From: Candidatus Sabulitectum sp.
Lineage (GTDB): Bacteria; Fermentibacterota; Fermentibacteria; Fermentibacterales; JCC-6
Assembly: GCA_023145375.1 (NCBI GenBank)
Contig: JAGLDY010000069.1
Location: forward strand, 1-32,674
Length of the DNA stretch: 32,674 nucleotides
Direction of reading: 5' to 3'
Positions 7,844 to 15,369 of the stretch are shown here, one piece after another (position 1 is the stretch's first letter; every line of letters starts with the position of its first letter). The position numbers and the translations under genes are program-made. Below the pieces are notes generated by a model. The model did no database searches. It had not been told where the DNA came from and was given only the letters and a program-made list of their open reading frames with translations.

Positions 7844-8331
7844 CAGTTCCTCCGGTAGTGATCTTTAAGAGCTTTTTTAACAGAAGCGGTGACAAGAGTG
7901 TCGAGGCTTCCTCCGAATTTTGCCACTTCTTTAACAACTGTTGAGGAGAGGTACATATTGTGCTCCGACGGCATCATGTAGATACCGGTAATTTCAGGTG
8001 CAAGTCGCCTGTTCATAAGCTGCATCTGAAATTCATACTCGAAATCAGAATTTGCTCTCAGACCTCTGATGAACAGTAAAAAACCCTGTTTGTGCATGTA
8101 GTCTATCAACAGCCCATCGAAAGAACACACGGTTATGGCTCCGGCAATACCCTTCTCCTTCACAGCACTTCCAACAAGGTTCACACGAGTTTCTGTATCA
8201 AAGACCATGGATTTTGAACTCCTGTCCACCACAGCAACCTCAAGCTCTTCAAATATCCCAGCAGCTCGTCTGATGATATCAAGGTGACCTTCTGTGACAG
8301 GATCAAATGTTCCAGGATAAATAACTTTCAC
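7843..8331 (-). CDS. coaD: Phosphopantetheine adenylyltransferase
   Basis: CoaD joins 4-phosphopantetheine to ATP to make dephospho-CoA, the fourth step of coenzyme A synthesis. The start is the GTG at 8331, which gives 162 residues, the usual CoaD length. It lies 7 bases after GGAAG and overlaps the rsmD stop in a GTGA arrangement. Longer readings into rsmD are not supported. Motifs are YPGTFDPVTEGHLDII (nucleotidyl transferase GxFDPxxxGH, residues 6-21), RGLRANSDFEYEFQM (about 88-102) and LSSTVVKEVAKFGG (about 127-140), matching the normal ISST-x-VKE region. The rsmD-coaD pairing is very common in bacteria, which supports both calls. Confidence 0.96.
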   Translation of the reverse strand: MKVIYPGTFDPVTEGHLDIIRRAAGIFEELEVAVVDRSSKSMVFDTETRVNLVGSAVKEKGIAGAITVCSFDGLLIDYMHKQGFLLFIRGLRANSDFEYEFQMQLMNRRLAPEITGIYMMPSEHNMYLSSTVVKEVAKFGGSLDTLVTASVKKALKDHYRRN

Positions 8332-8855
8332 TTTTTTACTTCCAATATGTGTATGAGGGTGTCTCCATACTTCCTCTGCTGCCAGCCCGTATCGAAGGTA
8401 ACTCCAGGCCCTGACTCGGCAATAACAACACCACCATCCCTGACCAGCTCGTTCCATGGGTATCTCTGTATCCATGAATATATATCAGTATCACTGTAAG
8501 GGGGGTCCATAAACACTATATCCACATGAGGCAGCAATCTGGTCAGTGCTCCAGGAAGCTTTCCTTTAATTGTTGTGCATTGATACCCAGAGTTCTTCTC
8601 TTCAAAGAAACTGTTTATCCGGCTGAGATTAGATTGAGACTGGTCAAGAAACACTGCTTTTTCCGCTCCGCAACTTACGCACTCGATCCCGAAAGCACCG
8701 CTCCCGCAAAACAGATCCCAAACAACCGCCCCCGGCAACCGGGACGCTAGAACATTCATCAGAGCTTCTCTGACCTTTGACGATGTGGGTCTTACTCCCT
8801 TTAAATCAGGGCGGAGGATCTGGCCTCGCCAGATCCCCCGCCCTATTCTAAGCAA
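8328..8855 (-). CDS. rsmD: 16S rRNA (guanine(966)-N2)-methyltransferase
   Basis: RsmD methylates guanine 966 of 16S rRNA during small-subunit assembly. The 175-residue product has the family N-terminus (RIGRGIWRG and RPTSSKVREALMNVL), SAM motif I VWDLFCGSGAFGIE (about 45-58) and the catalytic DPPY motif (about 117-120). Translation begins at TTG 8855, because no ATG lies near the conserved N-terminus. The gene follows pilQ with only 9 bases between, so it is probably read from the pilus operon, and it overlaps coaD by 4 bases. The family call is firm; the exact target nucleotide follows from the family. Confidence 0.93.
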   Translation of the reverse strand: MLRIGRGIWRGQILRPDLKGVRPTSSKVREALMNVLASRLPGAVVWDLFCGSGAFGIECVSCGAEKAVFLDQSQSNLSRINSFFEEKNSGYQCTTIKGKLPGALTRLLPHVDIVFMDPPYSDTDIYSWIQRYPWNELVRDGGVVIAESGPGVTFDTGWQQRKYGDTLIHILEVKK

Positions 8856-8864
8856 TATCCGCCC

Positions 8865-10613
8865 TTAGTATGGTCGGATAATGTGTGGTGTCACAAAGAT
8901 AACAAGTTCGCTTGTTTCTTCGTTAATGGCAGTGTAAGTGAACAGCCAGTCACCAAGGATCGGAATATGCCCCAGCAGGGGAACCTTCTTTTCCAGCTCT
9001 GTTGTTTTTGTTCTCATGATACCACCAATGACCGCAGTTGCACCGTCGTCGATCATCAGAGTGGTAAGAGCCTCCTGAGTAAGGAAAATAGGCTGCTCTG
9101 AAACTGTGGCTTCTCCTGAGAGATCGCTTACCACAGGGTTCAATTCCAGAGTCACATTGTTATCCGCATTGATGTGAGGGGTAACAGTGAGACTGATTCC
9201 CACATCATAGAGCTGAACGTATGTGTTGCCTTCAGCATCCTGTAGAGTAAGAGGGATCTGCTTTCCACTCATGACCATACCGGTCATGTTATCGCAGATG
9301 GCTATCCTCGGTTCAGAGAGGATGTGAGCCCTGTTCTCCTGCTCCAGGTAGCTGATGGTTGCATTGATATCCAGCAGATCAGTGATGTGACCGAACTGCA
9401 CTGAACCGGTTGGGGAACCAACACCAAGGTTCGTCTCTATACCAGCGTGTGTGATAATGTCACTTCTGCCGAGATTACCCACACTCCAGTCAATACCGAA
9501 CTCTCTTGACGCGCTGGCATCGATCTCAACCAGTTTGGCCTCGATCATCACCTGCGCTGTTGGACTGTCAAGAATCGGCAGGAGTCTGCCTATCTCGTTG
9601 AGCTTCCTTGGAATGTCAGAAACTATCAGTGAATTCGTCCTTGAATCAATAGATATCTGACCCCGCTCTGAAAGCACCGATTCAGCTGCTCTCTGAACAT
9701 CCGCAGCCTGAGCGTACCTTATAACAAAGACTTCTGTAAGAAGATCCTGAAGGTTCTCACGCTCTGAATCACTGACCGCCATCTGGTTGATCTCGCTGTA
9801 GAAAGCTTCACGCCTCATTATGCGAATAGTGTTGTTTCCTGACATGGTAGCCATGAGATCCTGTGAATCCAGGATTGCCTGAAGGGCGTCACGCCATCCA
9901 AGGTTCCGAAGCCTTGCAGTAACTGTTCCGTTAAAATTATCAGGAATCATAATGTTCATTCCACTTACATCAGCTATGGAACGCATAACAGTCCTGATCT
10001 CAGCATCCACTACATCAATGGTTATCCTTCTTCCACCGGACCCGGCCCATTCAACCGGAAATCCATCATCCACAAACCTGTTTGGCTCTGAAACCTGAAT
10101 CCCCTGGGTAATAGTAGCACCCGAGGATGTAGTACCAACGCTGTAGCCAACGGGGTTTGACAATGGTGGAACACTTCCACCGGCAACCTGCTGAACTTCC
10201 TGGGAAGATGAAGACCACGACGTGAACGGAGTTCCTGACGGGTCTGTACTTAGTGTAAGCACGAGTTTGTTGGTGTCCTGGAGAGTTGTAGTGTAGTTCA
10301 TCAATTCACCGTTAACATCAACAATTACTCTTACAATTCCATCAGGTGGAGCCTTGTACTGGCTTGTTCGCACAGCGTTGACTCCTCCTCTGCTTACTGC
10401 AAAGTCAGTTGCCGGGAGAGCGTGAAGCGCATCTCCCATATCAATGACCACCCGCATCGGGTCAGTAAGTAAAAACTTTTCGTAGCTGATGGGACCATCG
10501 GCAACAATGGTCACCTGGGTACGGTCGCCGCTAGACTCGACCGAGATATCCGTTACCCGGTAAGCCATAACCGGCACAGCCAGTACCAGTAGTACCAAAG
10601 CGATCATACGCAT
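8865..10613 (-). CDS. pilQ: Type IV pilus secretin
   Basis: The 582-residue precursor forms the outer-membrane ring through which the pilus passes. It has a signal peptide (ALVLLVLAVPVMA), one AMIN domain (about 20-120) for peptidoglycan binding, a low-complexity linker (130-190), an STN/N0-like domain (about 197-268: IMIPDNFNGTVTARL, WRDALQAILDS), an N1-type domain (about 290-350: VIRYAQAADVQRA, DSRTNSLIVSDIP) and the secretin core (about 350-582: VEIDASASREFGIDW to a C-terminal SELVIFVTPHIIRPY). Only one AMIN and one N1-like domain are present, so it is shorter than proteobacterial PilQ. Its start overlaps the PilP stop by one base (TAATG). Pilus motor and pilin genes are not in this window. 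Confidence 0.93.
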   Translation of the reverse strand: MRMIALVLLVLAVPVMAYRVTDISVESSGDRTQVTIVADGPISYEKFLLTDPMRVVIDMGDALHALPATDFAVSRGGVNAVRTSQYKAPPDGIVRVIVDVNGELMNYTTTLQDTNKLVLTLSTDPSGTPFTSWSSSSQEVQQVAGGSVPPLSNPVGYSVGTTSSGATITQGIQVSEPNRFVDDGFPVEWAGSGGRRITIDVVDAEIRTVMRSIADVSGMNIMIPDNFNGTVTARLRNLGWRDALQAILDSQDLMATMSGNNTIRIMRREAFYSEINQMAVSDSERENLQDLLTEVFVIRYAQAADVQRAAESVLSERGQISIDSRTNSLIVSDIPRKLNEIGRLLPILDSPTAQVMIEAKLVEIDASASREFGIDWSVGNLGRSDIITHAGIETNLGVGSPTGSVQFGHITDLLDINATISYLEQENRAHILSEPRIAICDNMTGMVMSGKQIPLTLQDAEGNTYVQLYDVGISLTVTPHINADNNVTLELNPVVSDLSGEATVSEQPIFLTQEALTTLMIDDGATAVIGGIMRTKTTELEKKVPLLGHIPILGDWLFTYTAINEETSELVIFVTPHIIRPY

Positions 10614-12034
10614 TACAGACCACCTTCTTCATGGAGTCGCATGGAGAATATCGTTGGTATCATAGTGGTACCTCCGGGGCTATTCTCCTGACCCACAGTA
10701 ACTTCCTGTACAATTATTACTTCATTACCTGTTATCTCTGCTATATGAGTGTTGTTAAGGAGCAGCGTTCCCTCTTTAAGAACGTAAGCAACCCCATTCG
10801 CATCCTCAACCATTGCCTGATCTCCACCCAGAGGATCAAGAGTAATTCCCACAAGGTGAAGTTCCTCTATTGTAAGATCCTCGATCGCACGCCTGAGATC
10901 TCTGCTGGCAAGAGGGAACTCGCTGAACGGATCAGGTCTGCTTGAAACTGATTCATAGATTCTGAAAACGCCGCCAAAAGAGGCGTCGGAAGTACCAATT
11001 CCAGAACCGTTTGAAGATCCTCCACCGGTCTGTCCGGCCATCCGGAATCTCAGCATCTGAACATCTGCGGATGGAAGCCTTGTTTCAACTGATCCCATCT
11101 CTGCCCATACGACCATTCCGCCGTTGGAGAGAGACCAGAAAGTACCGTTATCCAGCTGGCAGATCTTCTCAGGTATCCCTGCAAGACCTGCTGTGATAGG
11201 CTCCTGCCCGTGAAGGGTTGTTATACCCCTCTCCGTATAAAGAAGACCTTCACCGGTTATCAGTCCCAGATTACACTCCAACCAGCCGTCAGTGCTGCTC
11301 AGCATGTAAACCGATGATCCGTCATCGGCGTAAATATCACCATCCGACATGCAGATGGAGCCGGCATTCTCCGGAAGAGATGTCTCTGTAAGCAGACTCT
11401 CTGTCACATCAAATCTGCTTAATATTCCGTCCTCATTCATCCAGGCGAGAGTGTTCTCACCGTTGCAGAAACTTCCATTGCCACTGACAGTTCTTCCTGC
11501 GGATTCAACGATCTGTATCAGGTCGTTTCCTTCCTCACCTGATGTGCTGACAGAACCATCACTGAAAAGAACTGCTATCTCTTGACCGAGATGGGAAATA
11601 CCAAGGGGCTCTTTTCCCTGGGGCAAGCTGACCTCTACTACCTGGTCACCTCTGAAAACGATCAGAGATACTGAAGTAAGAAGAGCAGCCCCATCCCCGG
11701 TGGCGGAGACAGCAAATGCAGGATCAGAATTAACAGGAATGTCAGTTTCAACTGCTGCCCACTCCCCGGTGGTTCCGTCCCACTTCATTACATAACCCTC
11801 TGCAGAAAGAATCCACAGATCCGAGCCATAGCCATCCATAGCTACTGGTTCTGAAGGCAGAACCACATCAAGCCATCCCATCACAGGAGGCTGTTCTGCA
11901 ATTTCCACGCTAACCGTTCCAGAACCTGTACTCTGCTCTGCCTGTTCCTCACCGCACCCTGCTGCCAGCAGCAGGAAGAGGGAAACAGTCAGTGCAACCA
12001 ATTTGAAATTCCTTGAATTTCTTTTTCTGTACAT
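10613..12034 (-). CDS. pilP: Propeller-like lipoprotein with C-terminal PilP domain
   Basis: This 473-residue lipoprotein is far longer than ordinary PilP (about 170-180). The signal peptide ends in a lipobox LLLAAGC with C27. Residues about 50-340 are strand-rich repeats with short W/G-D phrases (GSDLWILSAEGYVMKWDG, ENTLAWMNEDGILSRFD) and look like a beta-propeller. From about residue 364 the C-terminus matches PilP: RPDPFSEF, EELHLVGI, AMVEDANGVAYVLKEG, then EITGNEVIIVQEV. PilP links the PilN/PilO inner-membrane complex to the PilQ secretin. Position between pilO and pilQ supports this. GGGAGG precedes ATG 12034. The propeller may add a periplasmic binding surface; that is inference. Confidence 0.8.
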   Translation of the reverse strand: MYRKRNSRNFKLVALTVSLFLLLAAGCGEEQAEQSTGSGTVSVEIAEQPPVMGWLDVVLPSEPVAMDGYGSDLWILSAEGYVMKWDGTTGEWAAVETDIPVNSDPAFAVSATGDGAALLTSVSLIVFRGDQVVEVSLPQGKEPLGISHLGQEIAVLFSDGSVSTSGEEGNDLIQIVESAGRTVSGNGSFCNGENTLAWMNEDGILSRFDVTESLLTETSLPENAGSICMSDGDIYADDGSSVYMLSSTDGWLECNLGLITGEGLLYTERGITTLHGQEPITAGLAGIPEKICQLDNGTFWSLSNGGMVVWAEMGSVETRLPSADVQMLRFRMAGQTGGGSSNGSGIGTSDASFGGVFRIYESVSSRPDPFSEFPLASRDLRRAIEDLTIEELHLVGITLDPLGGDQAMVEDANGVAYVLKEGTLLLNNTHIAEITGNEVIIVQEVTVGQENSPGGTTMIPTIFSMRLHEEGGL

Positions 12035-12056
12035 CTTTTTGTTCCTCCCTTCCAGG

Positions 12057-12614
12057 TTACGGCTGTATGTAGGCCGAGAAAGTGAATGTGGTTTCTATAT
12101 TGTCAAATTTACCTTCTGCAGCTTTCAGCTGGTGGACCTGCAGATTGGTGATGGAACTCATCATAGGCTGCTGTGTCAACTGATCAAAGAAAACACCAAG
12201 CCTGTGAAACCTTCCGGTCATTGTAAGTTGCCAGTCATATACATTGATATTGACTTCTGTTCTTGGCTCCATGGGAACAAGAGAGACGATCTGCAGACCA
12301 CTGGCACCGGCATAGTCGGTGAGCATCTGTAAAACATCTTCCTGGCTGTACTGCCTTGGAAGGAACCTGTCCAGTTCCTCTAGCTCCTGGGTGTACATCT
12401 CAATCCTCTGCCCCATCATGGCCAGATCATCTGAAGTCCGTGACTGAAGTCCTCTTAACTCCAGTTCCTTTGTTTCCAGTGTCTGTTCCCTCTCTGCGAT
12501 CTCCAGATTAACCGGTGAAGCAAAGAAGTTGAAGTAACTGAAAATAAGTGCTCCAAGAAGGATGATCCCGATGATGAGCCTGAGAATGCGAGGATCTCGG
12601 ATATCAAAAGCCAA
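12057..12614 (-). CDS. pilO: Type IV pilus alignment protein PilO
   Basis: The 185-residue protein has the PilO layout: a short cytoplasmic start, one membrane helix (about 11-30, LRLIIGIILLGALIFSYFNF), a periplasmic coiled coil (about 35-85, rich in E, L and R) and a ferredoxin-like C-terminal domain with EDVLQMLTDYAGASGLQIV and GRFHRLGVFFDQL. It pairs with PilN and, together with PilP, forms the bridge to PilQ. The start is TTG 12614, with GGGAGG seven bases upstream; no ATG fits. It lies 22 bases upstream of the propeller-PilP gene. Confidence 0.9.
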   Translation of the reverse strand: MAFDIRDPRILRLIIGIILLGALIFSYFNFFASPVNLEIAEREQTLETKELELRGLQSRTSDDLAMMGQRIEMYTQELEELDRFLPRQYSQEDVLQMLTDYAGASGLQIVSLVPMEPRTEVNINVYDWQLTMTGRFHRLGVFFDQLTQQPMMSSITNLQVHQLKAAEGKFDNIETTFTFSAYIQP

Positions 12615-12667
12615 TGTCAGCCTCCCTTCCAGATTCCTGCTCTATGAATTCAACAGTTATCATCGGT

Positions 12668-13102
12668 TTACTCCCCCCCGCCGAAAGCGGACAGGTCTAT
12701 AGGCCATACTGCAAGGGTGTCTCCTGGAGACAGGATAAATCCATCGTCAACAGTTTTATACACGTAGGTAGCTGCACCGTTATATGCAGTCAGACCTACA
12801 GTAGCAGTGCTGGGCATGGAGTATCCCGCCCCTGATTCCTCGCCGGGTACTGTTGGATAGAATTGAATATTCAAAAAGAATACTCCCGATGAATTTGTGT
12901 AAACTATCTGCGATTTGACAGTTGCACTGTCAGGGCTCGCAACAAGCTCCACTGCTATTCCCTCTGCGGGAATGGTCATGGCAGCATCGGTATAAATTGT
13001 GCCCGTTAAGTAACTCATGGTTTGTGAGGACCCGAACGGGTCACAACCCACAAGAGCCACAAGGGCACTAATTACAACCAGTGCCAGGATCGTCTTTTTC
13101 AT
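12668..13102 (-). CDS. Small lipoprotein inserted in the pilus operon
   Basis: The start is taken at ATG 13102, four bases after a GGGGGG ribosome-binding sequence; a second ATG at 13114 overlaps the PilM-PilN stop and would add only four residues. The 144-residue product has a lysine-led signal (MKKTILALVVISALVALVGC) ending in a lipobox, with the cysteine at residue 20. The mature part is a single strand-rich domain whose features (LTGTIYTDAAMTIPAEGIAV, then TNSSGVFFLN) resemble carboxypeptidase-regulatory or SpaA-like beta-sandwiches. It lies between PilM-PilN and PilO, where pilus operons normally have no extra gene. A role in pilus assembly or anchoring is a guess from position. I do not recognise a named family. 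Confidence 0.7.
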   Translation of the reverse strand: MKKTILALVVISALVALVGCDPFGSSQTMSYLTGTIYTDAAMTIPAEGIAVELVASPDSATVKSQIVYTNSSGVFFLNIQFYPTVPGEESGAGYSMPSTATVGLTAYNGAATYVYKTVDDGFILSPGDTLAVWPIDLSAFGGGE

Positions 13103-13113
13103 GATACCCCCCA

Positions 13114-14850
13114 TCAGATTCCGGCGTAATCGCTAACCAGCGGTTCGAGCGAACTCTGGTTTACGCCTATTTCAGTACTGAATTGATATCTGGTTTCTCC
13201 TCCACCAGCATCATAAATTGGTGCCACATTGTAGTTCTGTCCGTAATCTTCTATAGTGAACAGAAGATTCTCACCGTCAGGTCTGGTCTCCTCAATTCTG
13301 GTCTGGAAGGCTACGATATCTCCCCATGTTCTGGCAATCCCTGATACATGAAGGATGCCTTCGCCAAGAGATAGTTCAGTTAAGTAGATACTCTTACCGG
13401 CTTCCTCCGCAAATTCAACCTGCTGAGGATAGAGAGCCCGTACAAGGTATTCAAGTACATATACCGTGCTCTTCTGCTGAAGAGAGAGCTGGTCGATCGC
13501 GTATCGCTTACTGTTAAGCTGAGCCTCAAGAACATCAAGCTCCTGTTGTCTTGAAAGCTGTTCCTGCATGCTTGCGATCTCTGTATCCTTCTGGGCTATC
13601 TCGCTGTCAAGTTCATCTCTCAAGTTGGTGAGACCACTGTAATGAACGAAAAGGACAACAACTCCAACTACAATAAGCCCAAGAGGTGCCCAGCTGAGAA
13701 CGGTGAGAATAGGAGATCCATCAGAGCTGGATTTCCTGGTTTTCTTTGCCTTCTCCTCCACCGGCAGTATATCGATGTTCAAGCTGCCCGGTTCGAGAGA
13801 TTTAAGAGCAAGACCAACAGCCACAGCAATAACTGCTTCTGTGGAGTGTCTTGTGGATTCATCTGAGAGGAGTTCTCCTTCCAGCTGAATATCACCGAAT
13901 ACGTTGAAAGGCTCCACCGGCAGACCATGCTGTTCACTCAGGGTCTCTGCCAGACCAGCCATCAGTGAACATCCACCACTGATAAGCATCTTATCAATGC
14001 GGCTGCTTTCACCGGACGCCTGGAAACTTATGAAGCTTCTTCGTACACTGGTTGACAGCTCTTCCATCACACTGCTGACAGCGTTCTTCACTTCGGCTTC
14101 AGACACACCTTCTGGAAGCTCACCCCTGAGGATTCCTTCAGCAGTAGCTAAATCAACTCCAACAAGGGAACGTTGAATAGCTTCCACGAACCTGCCGCCT
14201 CCCATGGCGATATCTCTGTTGAAACTGGGAACACCACCCTTTGTAATAACAAGGTTAGTGTTGTCCGCTCCAACGTTGAGAATGGTTACACACTCATCAT
14301 CTGATGGGTGGTAAGAGTTCTCATAGGCTCTCAGTAGAGCAAATTGTTCAAGATCAACAGATGCCGATTTGATACCTGCTCCTTGAACCAGGCTTCTGTG
14401 AAGATGGATTATCTCCTTCTTCGCAGCAACCAGCAGAACTTCCATCTGACCGGGAGCTGACTCTTCGTTCAGTATCTTGAAGTCGATACTGACCTCGTCA
14501 ACACGGAATGGAATGTGCTGCTCGGCTTCCCAATGGATTGCCTGTCTGGCCTGAGCCTCAGTCATTTTTTCCATGGGAATTCTTCGGACGATAACGCTTC
14601 TTCCCGATACCGCCGAGTTAACCGTTTTTGTTTTGATGCCTGACTTGGTCAAGGCATCCTTGATAGACTCCACCAGGTGATCTCTATTGACCACCTCTCC
14701 GTCGACAACTGTATCATGAGGTAGTTCGACAATAGCGTACTTGTTAAGCTTGATTCCCTTTCCGGAACGAACAAGCTCAACCACTTTTACCGAATGACTA
14801 CCAATGTCCAGACCGACAGATGACTTTCCTGACCCACCAAAGATCAGCAT
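13114..14850 (-). CDS. pilM: Fused PilM-PilN type IV pilus assembly protein
   Basis: Residues 1-352 are PilM, an actin-like cytoplasmic ATPase fold: VGLDIGSHSVKVVEL (12-26), HWEAEQHIPF (107-116), LNVGADNTNLVI (191-202) and LISGGCSLMAGL (289-300). The chain then continues into PilN: LNIDILPVEEKAKK (358-371), which resembles the NLLP motif that normally docks PilN on PilM, a membrane helix (about 384-404), a coiled coil (about 405-460) and a ferredoxin-like periplasmic domain ending near 578. In most bacteria these are two proteins. The reading frame is uninterrupted. GGAGG precedes ATG 14850. This is the first gene of the pilus unit. Confidence 0.92.
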   Translation of the reverse strand: MLIFGGSGKSSVGLDIGSHSVKVVELVRSGKGIKLNKYAIVELPHDTVVDGEVVNRDHLVESIKDALTKSGIKTKTVNSAVSGRSVIVRRIPMEKMTEAQARQAIHWEAEQHIPFRVDEVSIDFKILNEESAPGQMEVLLVAAKKEIIHLHRSLVQGAGIKSASVDLEQFALLRAYENSYHPSDDECVTILNVGADNTNLVITKGGVPSFNRDIAMGGGRFVEAIQRSLVGVDLATAEGILRGELPEGVSEAEVKNAVSSVMEELSTSVRRSFISFQASGESSRIDKMLISGGCSLMAGLAETLSEQHGLPVEPFNVFGDIQLEGELLSDESTRHSTEAVIAVAVGLALKSLEPGSLNIDILPVEEKAKKTRKSSSDGSPILTVLSWAPLGLIVVGVVVLFVHYSGLTNLRDELDSEIAQKDTEIASMQEQLSRQQELDVLEAQLNSKRYAIDQLSLQQKSTVYVLEYLVRALYPQQVEFAEEAGKSIYLTELSLGEGILHVSGIARTWGDIVAFQTRIEETRPDGENLLFTIEDYGQNYNVAPIYDAGGGETRYQFSTEIGVNQSSLEPLVSDYAGI

Positions 14851-14950
14851 GTCTCCCCTCCCTGCAATCGACTCCGAAATACCATCAAACCACCTCCGGA
14901 ATCCGCTAGTTCCAACTAAAATCAGAACCCCGTTCTTCTACTGTGCGATT

Positions 14951-14979
14951 ACACTAGCAACATACAAGTCCGTCGTCAA
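14951..14979 (-). promoter_or_regulatory. Candidate promoter of the pilus operon
   Basis: On the minus strand, TTGACG (14979-14974) is separated by exactly 17 bases from TAGTGT (14956-14951). This would give a leader of roughly 95 bases before the PilM-PilN start codon. The facing promoter at 15017-15044 lies 37 bases away on the other strand. The call rests on sequence pattern only. Confidence 0.5.
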
Positions 14980-15016
14980 TACCCCAATTTCATAACTAAT
15001 GAATTTCATATATCTC

Positions 15017-15044
15017 TTGACACAACTTGTGAAAAGTGTATCTT
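15017..15044 (+). promoter_or_regulatory. Candidate promoter of the 100-residue protein gene
   Basis: TTGACA (15017-15022), a 16-base spacer and TATCTT (15039-15044) precede the start codon at 15067 by 22 bases, leaving a very short leader that holds AGGAGG (15053-15058). The consensus -35 and strong ribosome-binding site suggest high expression. Confidence 0.55.
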
Positions 15045-15066
15045 CGGTTCAGAGGAGGTGCAGGGA

Positions 15067-15369
15067 ATGGTTAAGAATCAGAGAGTCAGCGGTCTGGTCA
15101 GCAGTATAACAGACATAGAGGAACAATCAGTTCCATCGGTAAGGCTCACCGTTCCAGTAAGACCTGATCAGGAAGAGATACTAACTCGCATAGTGAGAAC
15201 AATTTCGACCAGCCGATCTAAGACCAACAAGCAACAGAGGATTACAAAAGCTTCGATAATAAGAGCTTACATCGATGCAATGGCTTCTGTATCTCTGAAC
15301 TATGATGAGATACCTGATGAAAAGGAATTGGCCAGAAGACTCATCGAAGTTCTCTCAGGCAACCGTTAG
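15067..15369 (+). CDS. Small protein, possibly ribbon-helix-helix-like
   Basis: The product has 100 residues from ATG 15067, which sits eight bases after AGGAGG. I do not recognise the family. After a polar start, one strand (SVRLTVPVRPDQ) is followed by two predicted helices (EEILTRIVRTIS and RITKASIIRAYIDAMASV), an order that resembles ribbon-helix-helix DNA-binding proteins, though the loop between the helices is longer than usual. A third helix (EKELARRLIEVLS) ends the protein. It has its own strong promoter, divergent from the pilus operon, which would suit a local regulator. It ends with a 4-base overlap against the convergent glgC. The DNA-binding idea is inference. Confidence 0.65.
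   Translation: MVKNQRVSGLVSSITDIEEQSVPSVRLTVPVRPDQEEILTRIVRTISTSRSKTNKQQRITKASIIRAYIDAMASVSLNYDEIPDEKELARRLIEVLSGNR

Noticed and set aside
8332-8475. Longer coaD reading into rsmD
   Set aside because: It is an out-of-frame copy of rsmD; the GTG at 8331 gives the normal CoaD length and has GGAAG upstream.
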